Below, one piece after another: positions 12,689 through 23,714 of a stretch of 64,000 nt of DNA. A program made the position numbers and the translations under genes. Origin of the DNA: Tilletiaria anomala UBC 951 (lineage: Eukaryota > Basidiomycota > Exobasidiomycetes > Georgefischeriales > Tilletiariaceae). The notes under the pieces were generated by a model, which worked only from the letters and a program-made list of their open reading frames with translations, had not been told where the DNA came from and ran no database searches. Each line of letters starts with the position of its first letter. Position 1 is the stretch's first letter. The stretch lies in the NCBI RefSeq assembly GCF_000711695.1, contig NW_013547012.1, forward strand, positions 62,001 to 126,000. The letters run 5' to 3'.

Positions 12689-14214
12689 TCATAGGAGCAG
12701 TACAATGCTCAAGGCAGTGGCAGCGGCCCCAAGCGCGACAGCGTCGCTTATCCGGAGAGTGCCCGCTGCCCTGCTGCTGTTTGCGTGGGAGCCAGAGCCG
12801 CTGTCAAAGTTGCTCGCGCTGCTGGTGCCAGACTTGGCGCTGGGTACGCGCTGGCCGTTGCCTGCGGCGCTCCAGCCGACTGGACGCCAGCCGGTAGGGA
12901 GCGTGCCACTGGAGAAGAGTGCCGCGCGGCCCTCGGCGGAGCCAAAAACGAGCGCCGCATCGTGGTCGGCGTTCTCGATGACGATGAGGCGGTGTGCAAT
13001 GACGTTGCGCGAGACATTCGACCAGTCCGGCAGGTGCTTGAAAGTCGCATTGAAGCCGGTGAGGTCAAAGTTGGTCTTGGCGAGCGTGTTGATGTACTTC
13101 CAGTACGCAAGGTTGCGATCGCGGCGCTTCGGCCCGCCCTGCAGCTGCGCCATGCAGTACTCATCGCCGGACGACTTGACGTCCTGCAGACCGATCATGC
13201 TGACGACATCGCGCTGAATGTACTGTGCAAAGTAGTCGATCGGCAGCTTCGGGGACGTCGGGTTGACGTCAGTGGTGAAGTTCGCAAAGCCGTACCGCCA
13301 TGTGTTGTACATCGGGCAGGAGCTTATGTTAGCAACGGATGCTTTGACCTGCGGCCGGTCCTTTGTGAAGTAGACGCTCGACGATGGGTCGCCATAGATG
13401 TATCGCACGTGCACGTTTGACGGCGGGCTCTGCCCGACGACAGCGTAGCGCTGCATCAGCTGGCCGCCGCCACCGTGACCGACAAGCGTGACGTTCTTCA
13501 TCGCAGGGTACTTTGTCTGGTCGGCAAACTCGGCGACAAACGCGTCGAGAACGTCAAAGGCTGAAGCTGTTGTGCCCTTGGGGTGCGTCGCAATCTCGCC
13601 GGCCTGCCACGCGTTCACGTCAGACCAGCCGAGCTCGTGCTCATTGTATTGCCCCTCGTTCAACTTGGTCGAGAAGTACTCGGGCGCGACGACGATTGCA
13701 TCCTTGTCCACGCCTGGGTACTTGGCTTTGACGGCATTCGTCAGGGCGTCATCCATAACTTTCCAGTACTTGTCGCCGTCTCCTATGTGCTCATGGACGG
13801 TTGTGAATCAGCATTGACCATGGGACGACAGTTTCGGTTGTGGAACCACTCACGTAATCGGCCATGGATCATGACAAACGCATGTGTTGCGGTGCTGTTT
13901 TTCGGGTTCGCGGTCCAATAGGTGCCAATCATGTCACCATTGGTCCCGACCGGCAAGTCTACAAAGTTGGCCCCCGAAGGCTTATTGATGGGACCATGGT
14001 CCTCGCCTTCGCTGCTCGTCCCCCCGCTCATCACGGTCGAGGCATCTCGCTTGCCATTCACCAGCTCTGCGGGCAACGCATCCTCCGTGGAAAGACGGTG
14101 CCGTTGGACGAGTGCCGCGTGTGCTTGCTTGTGCGGTGATGATGCAAGCGACGTAGTGATCTGCGAGAGTGCAAGGATGGCGCCCGCGAGAACCGCCTTT
14201 CTGAGGACCTTCAT
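12689..14214 (-). CDS. Secreted, probably GPI-anchored alpha/beta-hydrolase-like protein
   Basis: Cell-surface protein with an alpha/beta-hydrolase-like fold. The model is complement(join(12689..13782,13854..14214)), 484 residues, with a 71-nt intron. The signal peptide is MKVLRKAVLAGAILALSQIT. The segment HAFVMIHGRLRDGDKYW is the expected strand with the oxyanion HG motif. The nucleophile-elbow position reads LVGHGGGGQLMQRYA, with Gly at about 224 where GHSxGG is usual, so the catalytic serine appears absent. A late acidic/His region reads VIENADHDAAL. The C-terminus is Ser/Gly-rich and then hydrophobic (AVALGAAATALSIVLLL), as for GPI attachment. Several N-glycosylation sites (NVT, NIS, NFT, NAT, NVS) are visible. 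It could be a non-catalytic member of the family or use another residue. Fold assignment is moderate. Confidence 0.75.
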
Positions 14215-16122
14215 CGCGGCATGTGTTGATATGACTTTTTGGCCGGACGGCTGAGAAAGAGCGGAAAAGAAGGGATTCTGCTGGTCTGTTACAAGGAGTG
14301 TGAGGGGTCGGGAACGATGCGATGATGCTGATGATGATAAAGAAGAGCGACACCACCCCGTTTGGATCCAGCGCAAAGGGGGAAAGTTACGAGCGAGGAT
14401 GCGAATGGGATCCACGGGACGGGGAAAAGGAGGTCGTCGTTAAGATGTACATAAATCGGCGAGGTCAAGAGCACCTTTAGGATGATGCGACACAGTGATC
14501 AAGGAGCGACCTGTGAGCGGGGAAGAAGCCGGAATCGAGGAGACAAGGGTTGGTTTTAGCTTGCCGGCTTGCTTGCGAGTCGTCCATGTTAGTGCGGTTC
14601 ACTGTAGCGCAGCGCGTGTGGGGGGGGAGACAAAAAGCGAGGCAGACAGACAAGCAACTGCCACGTTCTGCGGCTCAAGTGAAGTGCACATTAGGCACAG
14701 AGGGAATGAATGGGACAGCGAGGATCTTCGTGCCCTCGCTAATGGATCGACAGTTGCAGGCTGGCCGCAAGCGATCCAGTCTGGCACAATGTGGAAACGG
14801 GTGGAAAATAATAAAAAAATCACGCCCACCACACCGGTGCCCCGTGCCCCGAGAAACGGTGCGACGCGTGGCACATTGGCCGCCGCTGCCAGCAGCGGCG
14901 GCGCGCACTAGCACGAACGTCTTTTATTTCGGGGTGAGTTGACGGAATTTGGTTGGCCACAGCCCCAAAGCGACAACTAACAGGGCCGCGCCGAGCACAG
15001 CATCGCTGCAAGCCACGCTGCCACAGCGGCTGACGCTTTACAAACAGTATTGTGACATCTTTCTAGACGTTGGCCACCTCCGTGATGATGCAGAACAGTC
15101 AAATACCCAACCACCAGAGACCCAGACTGAAACGCAGTACTGAGTGAGGCTCAGATTGGCACTTGGCAACTTTGCTAGCCCCTGCCAACTTACCGCTGTC
15201 GCCTGCACTCAAATGACTACTGTCAAGTGCTCAGACTGGCGAGGGACCATGTACACATTGATGACGTCTTGAGAGTGGCTGGACAAGACATGGCGACCTT
15301 GGGCCGCAACAAACGTTTGCATGCGTTCGCATTTCCTCTGAGGCCCGAAAGAAGTGGAATTGTGGGATCGGCGAAGCCGTCTGCCCTTCAGCGCGATAAC
15401 CCACACGAGGCAGGGGGACAGTGTTCCAGCATCATGCCTTGCTGCACCCAGCGGCGGGAAACCATCGCTCTTGGTGCCAAATCGCCGGGGGTTTAACAGT
15501 GCATAGCATACTTTCTACAAAACTCTTGCGTGCCGCCTTGGCAGTTTGCATGATGGCACTGCGCCAGCTTGTACGTGCGACGTGAGTTCAGCATCTCACA
15601 CGGCAAAAACCACCAAACGCAGGCACTACAGCAGTCGGAACAACACGGCAGAGGGACGAGCCGCCGATTCCCAGCAGGTCACGCTCAGCTGCTCTAGAAA
15701 CGACCCGCGCAGTGACTGCGGGGACTCCCACTGGGGCTTTCGCACCGATCGACCGAGCCGTTACTACTCTGGCAGATTAGAACCAGAAAGAGTAAACCAA
15801 GAGCCAAGAGGGGGCCTCTCCCATTTCAGATTATCTCTATGCGAAGCGGGAGTCTTCATGAGGGCTACAAGTAATCTACAAGGTGAAACGCCGGTGCCAG
15901 AGGTAGCATCGCGAGCAAGGTGTAACGTGTGAAAGTCTATGAATGCAAGATGCAACACGACCACAGAGTCCACTATGTAGCCTGATCTGGAACACCGTCA
16001 AATGCATGGCAAGCCAAGCAGAAGCGGCACAGTTAGAGGGTACTGAGTCGAACGGGGCGCAGTCGCGTAGATGTGCAGATAGTCAAACTCAAAGCGTGCG
16101 TCTTGGAATGCTTGCGTGTTTT
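14215..16122. other. Intergenic region, no gene seen
   Basis: About 1.9 kb upstream of the hydrolase-like gene and downstream of the GH16 relic. No protein-like frame or RNA gene could be supported. Confidence 0.4.
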
Positions 16123-17682
16123 CTAGACGGTCGAGGAGGCGAGGCACAGTGCAATGTGCAGCGCGATTTGGCAGGGGATGTTTGGGAGGATCACCGTCGG
16201 CGCCGAGCCACTGCCAGTATTTGTCGGCGTCTCGGACTCACTTCGAACATACTCCTCGCAGGTGAGGTTCGTCGGGTAACCAGGTGTAGTGATCAACATC
16301 TCTCCAGCCCCTTGCAAACGAGAGAGCGTGATCCGAGCAAGAAAGAGCAAGGCGAGTCAGGGAACGCTGCGCGACATGCTCGCCAGGAAGCAAGGCAGAC
16401 GCAGCACGAGTGAACGTGGCCACGCACAGTCTCTGCAGAACTTCAAGTCGAAGATAATCTCGTTTGACCCCAAGGAAGGCGTCCAGGTCGCAAAGGCCTT
16501 CGTGGCTGACGAAGCGTGCATGCGGCATGCCCCACTGCCGCACGGCGTCTTCGGTCAGCACAAACGCCGGCGGGGGCACCTCCGCGCTCGCGCTCGTGTC
16601 AGCATGCGCAGGACAGAAGAAGACTCTGATATAGATCCCTGTGTCGTTGGGCGCCGCGATGTGGCGCATAATGGCATAGCCGCCGCCGCCGCGCCGTTTT
16701 AAACCGGTCCGAACGACGCATTCGTCCCCACGTGGATGCCACAGTCCGGCTGCGTCTGGTAGTCGATGTGGCCAAAAGAGCCGGATCGTCGCATTCATTG
16801 TTGCTGAGGAGCCCGTGTCGGAGAGCGCTGCAGCCGAGTTGAAAGGCAACATTGCGCAGCCTGCCGGCGTGTGCAGCGTTTCGATATTGGTGCCTTGATC
16901 ATCCACGCCTTCGAGCTGAAATGGAGCAACAGTTCATTCAGCAAGGCCACCTCTCTCTCTCGCGCGCGCGCGCGAGCAGAGCGCTCCGGACGCCGGTCGG
17001 GGGCGCGCGAAGGTGGCGTTCCGTTCGCTCGGCGACGCATGATGTCAATCTCGCGCGTCGTCTGCCATGAGGCCTTTCCGAAGATCCAGTACACGGGGCA
17101 CCTGCCGCAGCATTGTGGCATGCGCAAGATCTTGGCAATGACGATGCTGTTGCCAAGCTTTTGTTTGCGTTGGATCCGGTTCGATGGACTGGCCTTGTTA
17201 CTGGTCGCGAAGTCAACTGGCCTGGTGCCCGGCTGCAGGACAAGGCGGCCCGTCACGGGCTCGGTGTACACGAGCTTTTGGGATTTGGCTGTGCGCTGGT
17301 CGACATAGCTGTTTTCATTCAGAGAAATTTGCGATGTCAGATGTTACGCAGAGCGGTCCGTCCTGTAGGCGCCAGATCACTCTACATGACCTTGCCTAGG
17401 ATCTGCCACCATTTGACGGAGCATTCACCGAGGAATATCGCTCGAGTCAGCCAGCATGAAGTGCGTTGCTCGGAGCGAGCGCGCTCACTCTGGGCCTTTC
17501 GCGCGCCTCTGCTCAGCGTCGTAGCTCCACCACCAGAATTGGTCGAAGAACGCATTGCTGCTGATCTCGTGCGAGAGCGAAAGTCTTTTGCAGGTACGCG
17601 CTCCGTCGGGTTCACCCCGAGCAGCAGCAACAGCAGCAGCGTTGCCTGCGCCCACAGCCAAGGGATTGACGTGGAGTCTCAT
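16123..17682 (-). pseudogene. Decayed GH16 endo-1,3(4)-beta-glucanase gene
   Basis: Relic of a secreted glycoside hydrolase family 16 (laminarinase-like) enzyme that cleaves cell-wall beta-glucans. Minus-strand blocks follow the family order: SSNAFFDQFWWW, then YVDQRTAKSQKLVYTEP, LGNSIVIAKILRMP, GRCPVYWIFG, EIDI, LEGVDDQGTNIETLHT, PAGCAM, GIYIRVFF, CDLDAF, and LTCEEYVR. Possible exons are 17489-17682, 17041-17308, and 16915 downward. The catalytic box ExDxxE is interrupted between EIDI and LEG by 125 bases that start ATGCGT where a GTGCGT donor would be expected and end in CAG. Further on, the frame carrying CDLDAF and the frame carrying LTCEEYVR differ, so at least one frameshift lies near 16290-16330. 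The hydrophobic tail ALHIALCLASS resembles a GPI signal. A miscalled functional gene is the alternative, but decay fits better. Confidence 0.65.
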
Positions 17683-19088
17683 CGGGGCTGTCGAGGATCA
17701 AGCTACCTACTTGTTGGTATGCTCGCATCGGCGCCATTGTATCTATAATACAAGGGGGTGTGGTGGCCGTCACCGAGCTCCTGGATCAGTGGATCTCCTC
17801 GCTGCTGTCCTCGCGATCCAACAAGGAGCTCAGCGTCGAGGTCCTGGTCTTCAACCACGAAAATCAAGATAGCAAAAGTGCTGCCAGTGGGACTGCCGTC
17901 ATGCTCATGGAGCTTCTACCGCGTTTAGCTGGCCACATACGTACGTATCAATTGCAAGGTGCGGGGAGGGCGGCGGGTGCTGCGAAAGCCATACTTCACG
18001 GCCCACTTTATTGCCCGCGCCCCACGGGAGCAGCCTCAGGACGCGGTCACCGAACCGGCTCTCAGAGACGAAGCGATCTACTATCTATCTTGGGCAGTAA
18101 GCATCACGAATCGTGGTGACGGATAGATGCACGCGATGGATGATGTCTGACGCCAGCCTTGTGCGTCGTCGATGCCCGTTTCCTCTCATCACACTCTCCT
18201 CTCGTGACTATTTTGGATATGGCTGCTGGAGGGCGTGGTGTGGCTAGAGGTAGAATATGATCTCATCATGTAACGTCACACGCTCCTGTGCAGGATATAT
18301 ACTCGTTACCCACCTACCCGACCGCACCAGGTAGGACGGACGCAGGCGGCCGCTGATCGACGGGTCTTTGTCCGTCGGTCCTTCTTTAGTGTCGAGGCTG
18401 GGCTTGCGCAGCCCGATGGAGTGTTGGGCAACTGTATGACTGCCGCAGTGCCTCAAATGAAATTTGGAGGGATGGGCCCGAAAGATACAGTGGCCCTGTG
18501 CCGCTCCTCGTCCTTGTCCCCAAAGCACGATCCGCCGCTGCGTGAGAGCAAAGTGGGTGCCTTTTCCAGCCCCAGTCCCCAGCATTCAGCATCAGCATCG
18601 GCATTCCACGGGTGCCGCTAGTGACAAACAGCCGCTGCTCATCAGTCTGCGATCGGCAAAGCGAAAAGGGCGGCGGCGGCACCCGCACCCGGATAGAGTC
18701 CAACCCTGCGCTATATCGAGAGCAAAAAGATGGGCGAGCGAGCCACAGCGGAACCCAACTCGGTCCGCCTTTCTTCCCCCTCTGCCGTTTGCCAAGTGGC
18801 GTTGGCTCACATCACACACTCCACACTTGGACCTCATCCGCTTCACCACCTGCTCCCTTCTAACACACCTGCTTCTCAGTCCTCTTGTGTAACAACGTTG
18901 AGCACGGACGCTGGCTGCCGCGCCTTCGCTGGTCCAACTCCCCTCGTCTCCATTGCATTTGGGTTCTTCGGCCGTCACACACGCGCACACCTGGCAGCGG
19001 GCATCTGCCACGCCGCACAGACAAGCAGAAGCACAAGGGCACAAGGCGAGGGCGCTTGTATATATATATACAGCTTCATGCGGCGGTG
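17683..19088. other. Intergenic region with one orphan coding-like fragment
   Basis: It holds the 5' flank of the GH16 relic and the promoter and leader of the Q/S-rich gene. At 17760-18119 (+) an open frame starts with a protein-like stretch (TELLDQWISSLLSS, then VEVLVFNHENQDSKS) that I cannot assign; it may be an exon or a relic. An alternating TA tract at 19059-19071 lies only about 20 bases before the next ATG, too close to be its TATA box if transcription starts downstream. Confidence 0.35.
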
Positions 19089-22000
19089 ATGGGAACGCTG
19101 AGCCTCATGCCGGCGGTAGTTACATCCTCGTCATCCCACGCCGACTACGACTCGGCGCCGACATCGCCTTTCGGCGTCGGCGCGTCCTACAAGATGGATC
19201 GCGTGCCCAGCCCCTTGTCGTCAGGGTCGCCCTCTGCAAGGCGGCGGCAGCAGCAGCAGCAGCATACGTCGCCGTACAGCAGCCCTTCGCCGGCTGGCGG
19301 CACTTCAAACGCACCCCTCGCGTTCCCGGCGGACGTCGGCGCCTCCGAGCTGGAAGAGGCGAAGGAAAAGGAGGAGGAGGAGGAGCTCAACGATTATGCA
19401 CGGCTGATGGCGCGCCTCGAGAACGTCGACATGAACGTGGACGCAAGCGCAGACACCCAGAGCGACAGTGCCACTGGCCTCGGTGCCGAGGGCATGTGCG
19501 TGCGCAGCATCAGCGACGGCAATGGCTCGAGCAGAGTCGCCGCGGCTGTGGTGGGCTCGTCTGCTTCCACGCAGGCCTTGCCGGCCTACGCCAGTCTGCA
19601 GTATCAGAGCGACCCATCAAGCAGCAATGCAGTATCATCTTATGCCGCACAGCAGCTCCGACCGAGCGCGAGCAAGGCCGCTTTTGGCTCCGGCACCTCC
19701 AATGGCACCTCCCCCGAGGTCCAGCAGCAGCACGATCAGCAGCCCGGCTCCTCCTCCACCCCCTCCTCGCGCGCCTCGCCAAATGCCAACGGGCACAGCC
19801 ACTCCTTTGGCACTGGCACTCCAAGCGGGAATGCGGACGGGAACGGGCAGGCGCACGAGAGCGACGATGGCGCGTCAACGACGTCGGCCATGTCCGGCAC
19901 GCTGCGCGAGCGTCGCATGGCCGCACGCGCGCGCCGCGCCCAAGAGCACGGCGGACAGGCCATGCCCGCCGAGTTCCTACACAACGCCGGCGTCCTGCCT
20001 AACATCTCCACCGCGCGCCCACAGCCGCGGCACTACCAGCAGCAACAACAACAGCAACAACAACAGCAACAACAACAGCAACAGCAACAACAACAACAAC
20101 AGCAACAACAACAGCAACAACAACAGCAACAACAACGCCCGCCGAAGAACCCGGCGCGCCGCAGCGTGCTGCTGCAGGCCCAGAGTGAGCATATGCGGAG
20201 AGGGCCCGCGTCCGCGCCCTCTGGCCTTTCTCCACACCAGCACCAGCAAGAGCACCAGCGCCCCTCGCATTCGCCGCAGCAATCGCAGAAGGATGAGGAG
20301 GAGGAGGAGGAGGAGCTGCTAGCCTCACTGGCAGCAGCGTCGGAACAGAGCAGGGAGGCTGCTGCGCAGGCGAGCGAGGAAGAACGGGAACGCGCAGCGA
20401 GGACCGAGGAGCAGGCGAGCGAGGAAGAACGGGAACGCGCAGCGAGGACCGAGGAGCAGGCGCGCGAACATCGGTGGCAGCAGCAGCAGCGCGAGGTGGG
20501 CGAATGCGAGGGTGATCGGGCGCCCGCGCGCCAAGAACCGCGCGTGACCGCTGCTCCGAGCGCGAGCCAAAGCGAGAGCGAGCACGAGCAGGATTTGCGA
20601 AGAGCTTTCGAGGAGGTCAGCGATGAGCTGCATCACACCCTGCTCGTCGAGACTCGCATACGAGAACAGAGCGCCGGCGGGAGCAGGCAAGGCCAGGTGC
20701 CATCCCGCCGCGCTGCAAACCAGGACAGCGACTCGTATGCAGATGCCAGCAACAGCGTCGCGAACAACATGGACTACGATCATGGCAAGTTTCAGCTCCA
20801 GACCCAGGTGCCGGCGCAACCGCCCTTCGTCTCTGCCAACGCGGCGTCGGCGGCGCCTGTTGCTCTGCCATTGGCGTTCGCGAGCAGCTCCGCCGCTGCC
20901 CCACGTGCTATCGATCACTGGGACGATACTCTCGCCGCGGTCCCGAACGATACGCTTCCGCCGCTTCCGTCGTACGACAGCGTCATTGCGCAACAGCGCT
21001 ACCAGCAGGAGCTCGCAGTGCGCGGGAGCATGCGCCCCGCACAGCAACAAAACCACCACCAGCAAGCCCTGCAACGAGCCGCCAGCGCCGAGCCGGTTGA
21101 CAGCCGGCCTGAGACCGAGCCGCTGCTGAACAAAAGCGTCGAGAATCTGCACGATGCACCCTTCCGCGGCGGGCGTAGCAGCCTACGCGCCGGTGGAGGT
21201 GCAGGGCGCGGCGGCGAGCCGGACTATGGATCAGGGTCGGACATTGAAGGCGCCCCGCGGAGGCTCGGAGGGGGAGGGGGGAGACCGGGTGCCGACCCGG
21301 ATTGGCCGACGTACCTGCACGACAACGCCTCGGAGGAATCAGCGACATCCAGCTTGCGCTTGCAGCTGGGCATTCCCGCCTCGCAGCAGAACGACCACCG
21401 CGACTCGAATGGGTCCACGTTGCACCTCTCGCGCATCATTCCGCAGCCGCAGCTGCAAACGCAGACGCAAGCACGTGGGCAGCCTGCGCCGCTCTTGGCC
21501 AGCATCAGCGGACAGGGTATGCGCGCGCCCGTCTCGCCCGCCAGCGCTCCTGACTATCCGCAGCGGCCCGACTACGCGCGGTCGAACAGTGCCTCGACTG
21601 TGCCGCGCAACGCGTCGCGTCCGGGCAGCGGCGCGGCGCCACCCCTGCACGCGCTGTCCCAGTCTGCATCGCGCGCGGGGCCCAGCGAAGAGTTCCGGCC
21701 GGCGTCGCCGGACCGGCTGTCCAATGCGCCGTCCAGCCGGTGGGGCGCTGACTCCATCGCCGGCTACGAGCCGAACGAGCCGTGGGGCACGCTGCGCGAA
21801 GACGATATCGAGTATGAGGAGGTGCGCGAGGCGCAGCAGCAGCTCAGCCTCTTCGGCATCCGGCGCCGGCTCGTGGTCATGTATCCGCAGCTGGGCACAC
21901 GCTCGCTGACGTCAGCGCGGGAGCCGCTAGAGACGACTGTCAATGATGATGACGAGGAGGGCGCCTTGTCCGGCGGCATGGGCGCGTTCGGGCAGGATGT

Positions 22001-23067
22001 GCTGATGAGCGAGAAGCATATGCGCAAGATGGAGGAAAAATACGAGGCTAGAGAGAAGGACCTGACCATTGAGGCATGCAGCAAGCAGGAAATGGCTAGC
22101 GTCACGGTCAGTGTTTACACTGAGTCGCGCGACGGGAGATGGAACATTCGCAGGTCCGTCGAGGCTGAAGGAGGTGCGTGCGAGTTAAACTGAAGTATCG
22201 CATTCTGTCATTCTGTACTAACTTTGGCTGCTTGCGTGTGGTCCATGCGTTGCAGACGAGATCGCTCCAGAGCCGCCAGGTGCCATGGATCCCTGGAGTG
22301 TTCCGATCGATGCAAAAGGCATCTTGGCGCGAAAGAAGCTCAAGTCGAATGTTGAACTCACTGCGACGCGGATGAAAGTCCGCTGTCCGGCATGTCTGCG
22401 CGCGACGAGGCTCGACCTCACGTGCCACTCCTGCCAAGGCACGCTCGTCGTCGAGATGAGCTACGTCGTCACCGTCACCCTGCGCGTGGCCAACTTTCTC
22501 CCGCTCAAACTGCCGTCAATGCACCTGGCTGGCGCGCGTCAGCCACATATCAAATACGTCGACACTATCGACCCGGGGCATCGCAGCAGCGTGCTGCGGG
22601 ATCGGGCGTTGGACGGGACGCAGAGCGCAGCGCAGCGTGTCGGCAAGCAGCATTACCAGCAGCACAGCGCGCGGCTGCTGGTGGCCAAGGCACGTGTCGA
22701 GCGCCGCGGCGTGCTTAGCATTGCCGTAACTTCGAGCAAAACCAAGGTTCGGCGGACATTCGACGTGTCCGACGGGCCGCAGGGCAAGATCACGGACACA
22801 AGCGAGTTCACGCGCGGAGCGGGCCAAACGGCCGAGCGCAGTTCCAAGTCGCTCAACATCAGCCGTTCCTCCAATGGCATCTCTCGCAGCAAGACGGGGC
22901 GTGACACCCAGGAGGTGCTGCAATCGAGCAACAGGAGCATCGCGGGAGGCTACGCGGGCAGCATGTACGCGCCGAGCACCTACGCGCCTAGTACGTCCAA
23001 TGTCTCCGTCTTTTCTTCTCGCAGTGCCAAGGCCAAGGCAGCATTCAAGAGCGTTTTCTCAAAGTAA
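19089..23067 (+). CDS. Large Q/S-rich protein with C-terminal CxxC-CxxC motif, function unknown
   Basis: I do not recognise this 1298-residue protein. The model is join(19089..22173,22256..23067). The 82-nt intron has a GTGCGT donor and a perfect TACTAAC branch site at 22216-22222. About the first 900 residues are low complexity: Ser/Ala/Gln-rich, a 33-glutamine run, a 15-residue repeat unit (ASEEERERAARTEEQ, twice) and a charged coiled-coil-like segment. The last third is better conserved in appearance: EEVREAQQQLSLFGIRRRL, then VRCPACLRATRLDLTCHSCQG, a CxxC-x9-CxxC zinc-ribbon-like pair followed by alternating hydrophobic beta strands. The tail is Ser-rich and ends AKAAFKSVFSK. The ATG at 19089 was chosen because the preceding in-frame sequence looks like leader DNA. 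It may be a regulatory or scaffold protein; no function is claimed. Confidence 0.75.
20037..20135 (+). repeat. Polyglutamine (CAG/CAA) tract, 33 codons
   Basis: An uninterrupted run of 33 glutamine codons within the Q/S-rich gene. CAG and CAA alternate mostly as a 12-nt unit (one CAG and three CAA), which points to expansion by unit duplication followed by slippage. Confidence 0.95.
20368..20460 (+). repeat. 45-bp tandem duplication in coding sequence
   Basis: Two adjacent, essentially identical 45-bp units each encode ASEEERERAARTEEQ. The period is a multiple of three, so the frame is kept. The segment is highly charged and probably alpha-helical. Confidence 0.9.
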
Positions 23068-23714
23068 CAGTGGAGCATATGGACACGGGGCTGCGCTTTG
23101 GAGCGCCTGTAGTGTTTGTTCAAGTGTTTATAAAGGGGGCATAAGCGGAGGGAAATATTGTTCAGATGTTCACACAACTCTGTTCACGGTTCAGCTCCTT
23201 CGAGACTTGCTTGCATTCAGCATTTCTACTCAACTCTCTCGCTGGCGGTTGTAGTCACCTTCCCAGCCAAAACAAGGGCTGGCTTGCAGGGAGAAGGCTG
23301 ATGCTGTCTGCAATGCCGTTCTATCGTTCGACGATGAGCAAGGAGGTGTTCTATGTGTTAATTTGTGTGCTCCAAAGCCCCCATTCGAACAAACGCGACC
23401 CGCACGTGCATCTCATGTTCGGCTGCTCGGCGTCATCGCCCTGCTGTTAGCAAGTTTTTCAAAAAGCTTCTCCCATAAACCACTGACAATGTGCACGTTG
23501 TAGGTTGACAGCTTATGGAGAGAGATACGTCTACGACGTCTCCGATGCCAGCACATTTGGCGCAGACAGTATGCCCGCGAAGCATCCTTCCAGCGCTGAA
23601 CCCAACATGTAAAGGTATATTCGGCAATGGACAGATCCTGAAACGCAGTTGGAAGACAATTGTCGATCCGTGGCTATTACACGGCCGTCTGGAAGCCGTG
23701 CCTCTCGCTTGTGG
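23068..23714. other. Intergenic region, no gene seen
   Basis: The 3' flank of the Q/S-rich gene and promoter of the acid phosphatase gene, which are transcribed in the same direction. No further gene could be supported. Confidence 0.4.

Noticed and set aside
19059-19071. TA-alternating tract as TATA box of the Q/S-rich gene
   Set aside because: It lies only about 20 bases before the ATG, which would leave essentially no leader.
18885-19088. N-terminal extension of the Q/S-rich protein
   Set aside because: The frame is open upstream, but the residues are rich in His, Arg and Cys, typical of untranslated GC-rich leader, and a good ATG follows at 19089.
19468-20322. Plus-strand frame with long Asn/Ser run overlapping the polyQ gene
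   Set aside because: It is the shifted reading of the CAG/CAA repeat and has no motif of its own.
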